A stretch of 33,708 nt of DNA, from contig CAZHIC010000026.1 in assembly GCA_964532405.1 (NCBI GenBank), positions 1-33,708 of the forward strand, written 5' to 3'. Made by a program: the position numbers and the translations under genes. Below are positions 32,359 through 33,708 of the stretch, piece after piece (position 1 is the stretch's first letter; each line of letters opens with the position of its first letter). The notes under the pieces are model-generated. The model worked only from the letters and a program-made list of their open reading frames with translations, was not told where the DNA came from and made no database searches. This DNA comes from PALSA-1006 sp964532405. GTDB taxonomy: Bacteria > Pseudomonadota > Gammaproteobacteria > Burkholderiales > Gallionellaceae.

Positions 32359-33560
32359 CCTAAAGTATTTAATTTCCCCGGCCAGTCACTATTTGCAAAA
32401 ACCGAGGCGAATACGTAGCGATTGCGGCCAGCCTTCTTGGCGGTATACATCGCCTGATCTGCCTCTCTAATTAATTCCTCCGCCCCATGCAAGCGGTCAG
32501 AACAAAAGGCAATGCCGATACTTGCACCAACCGACACAGATGTAGCGTCAAGTTCGATGGGCTGGTTGATTACGTCGATCAAGCGCTGACTCAATATTGC
32601 GGCATGTCTTTCGTCCGACATATCCGGGCAAATCATCATAAACTCATCGCCTCCTATCCTTGCGACCGTGTCATTGGCGCGCATCACTTCGGATATGCGC
32701 GCAGCGACCGTACATAACACCGTGTCTCCGGCCTCATGCCCATTAGTGTCATTGACTTGTTTGAACCCATCCAGATCCATGAGCAGCACAGCCATGCTGC
32801 CCTTTCGGCGCCGGGCGGACGCGAACTCCCGCTCCAGTGCGTCATCGAATTCTCTACGGTTGAACAATCCGGTCAATGGATCGCGTATTGCCAATTCCGC
32901 GAAATGACGACTAAGCTTGAATGCATTATTGGACAGGCCATGCAAACGGCGCACGATCATCAGGAAATTAAGCAAGGCAAGAAAGAACACCCCAGCCTGT
33001 ACTCTCTGGAGCATATTGGCTCGCGCCGTGGAATCACTTTCCATATTAGAAGCGAGACGATTCATCAGGTCGAGCAATTGCAGATTATTTTGCAGCATCT
33101 GTTTGCCCATCAACTCGATCGCAACATGAGGAATGGGGGTCTCACGGCCAGTGAAAGGCAAGATATTTTCGCGTACCGGCTTCCAGATTCGCAGCGCCTG
33201 GCTTACCAAAATCGCAGACTGTCCGGGTTCTACCCCGCGCAGCGCAACCAGTCTCCCATCACTGCCCACTACCGTGCCACCACTTTCAAAGGCGGACAGC
33301 GTCTGGTCGAACTGGTGAATGGCGTCGCGAAGTTCGTTCTCGATAGTGCGGCTGCTCTCCGCAGCGTTTGGCTGGTGGAGCTGGAGTAGCGTCTTGGTGA
33401 TGCGCTGCGAAAGCATACGCTGACGACCGGCCAGATTGATAGAGACAGCATAATGTGCCACCTCGCTGGCGATCCAGAAGTTGATCGCCAGCACCGAGAG
33501 ATCGAGAAGAATGAACGAGAAAATTGCACGGGAAAATTTTTTTGAATCAAACTGGCTCAC
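32346..33560 (-). CDS. Membrane diguanylate cyclase with PilJ/NarX-like sensor
   Basis: A 404-residue inner-membrane GGDEF protein. TM1 (about 10-32) leads straight into SINLAGRQRMLSQRITK, the signature of the PilJ-type sensor domain and similar to the P-box that binds nitrate in NarX. TM2 is near 195-215. The GGDEF domain has DLDGFKQVND, an intact GGDEF and an RxxD inhibition site (RAND) five residues before it, so it should make c-di-GMP under feedback control. The start is taken as GTG 33560 because GGAGG lies 8 nt upstream; an ATG at 33623 has no such site. The sensor next to nitrate genes suggests a nitrate or nitrite signal. Nothing is recognised from 33561 to the window end. Confidence 0.88.
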   Translation of the reverse strand: MSQFDSKKFSRAIFSFILLDLSVLAINFWIASEVAHYAVSINLAGRQRMLSQRITKTLLQLHQPNAAESSRTIENELRDAIHQFDQTLSAFESGGTVVGSDGRLVALRGVEPGQSAILVSQALRIWKPVRENILPFTGRETPIPHVAIELMGKQMLQNNLQLLDLMNRLASNMESDSTARANMLQRVQAGVFFLALLNFLMIVRRLHGLSNNAFKLSRHFAELAIRDPLTGLFNRREFDDALEREFASARRRKGSMAVLLMDLDGFKQVNDTNGHEAGDTVLCTVAARISEVMRANDTVARIGGDEFMMICPDMSDERHAAILSQRLIDVINQPIELDATSVSVGASIGIAFCSDRLHGAEELIREADQAMYTAKKAGRNRYVFASVFANSDWPGKLNTLGADV

Positions 33561-33708
33561 CTGACATTCCTCCACTCTGTGTTGAACGATAGTAATAATC
33601 AGTCGAAAATAATCGGCCATCACCGCACTGCACAGGGCGGTTAGACTGCGCTAATTCACCCTAGAAAAAGGTGCGCCAGCACAAACTGGCAAGCGATAGT
33701 TGGTGAAA

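Noticed and set aside
1..33708. tRNA, rRNA, CRISPR arrays or prophage genes
   Set aside because: None was recognised on reading either strand; a covariance-model scan would be needed to exclude small RNAs.

Overview
The window looks like a chromosomal segment of a betaproteobacterium, most likely from the Nitrosomonadales/Gallionellaceae group. This rests on the DUF971-ubiE pair, the NasA/NirB/NirD nitrate assimilation set, the many c-di-GMP proteins and the style of the dispersed repeats. No 16S or tRNA gene is present to confirm it.

Layout. 1-5.6 kb is mostly housekeeping: a DUF971 protein, ubiE, an orphan YlcI/YnfO-type antitoxin-like gene, a rhodanese, a CDF metal transporter, glnA with a sigma54-type promoter, and a small tautomerase. 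5.6-12.1 kb is a minus-strand operon: serine hydrolase, two periplasmic solute-binding proteins, and a large membrane GAF-PAS-PAS-GGDEF-EAL protein. 12.2-12.6 kb holds an IS630-type transposase remnant. 12.65-18.7 kb is the minus-strand operon moaD-like, nirB, nirD, nasA. 19.2-23.6 kb holds two minus-strand chemosensory genes, a soluble double-Cache/CheW protein and a methyl-accepting protein. 24.2-28.6 kb holds a formate/nitrite transporter and two tail-to-tail PP2C-phosphatase/Ser-Thr-kinase fusions. 28.6-29.8 kb is a NarK-type nitrate transporter. 30-33.6 kb is a signalling cluster: HDOD protein, receiver-SpoIIE phosphatase, and a PilJ/P-box-type membrane diguanylate cyclase.

How it fits together. 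NarK imports nitrate, NasA reduces it to nitrite, the FNT channel moves nitrite, NirBD makes ammonium and GlnA assimilates it. Good -24/-12 (sigma54) candidates precede glnA, moaD-nirBD-nasA, the FNT gene and narK-kinase. NtrC-like dyads lie upstream of two of these, so the set looks like one nitrogen-controlled regulon.

The most unusual structure is a regulatory junction present twice, at about 18.76-19.16 kb and 23.80-24.09 kb. Each copy is a decayed 3' end of the PP2C-kinase gene followed by an NtrC-like site and a -24/-12 promoter at the same spacing. The second copy points at the chemoreceptor gene, which suggests that a duplication put chemotaxis genes under nitrogen control. Other oddities are two in-frame insertions of a dispersed repeat inside nasA (a third copy is intergenic), a perfect 24-bp inverted repeat between nirB and nirD, a 22-bp perfect palindrome upstream of the chemoreceptor, and a MoaD-like protein without the C-terminal Gly-Gly.
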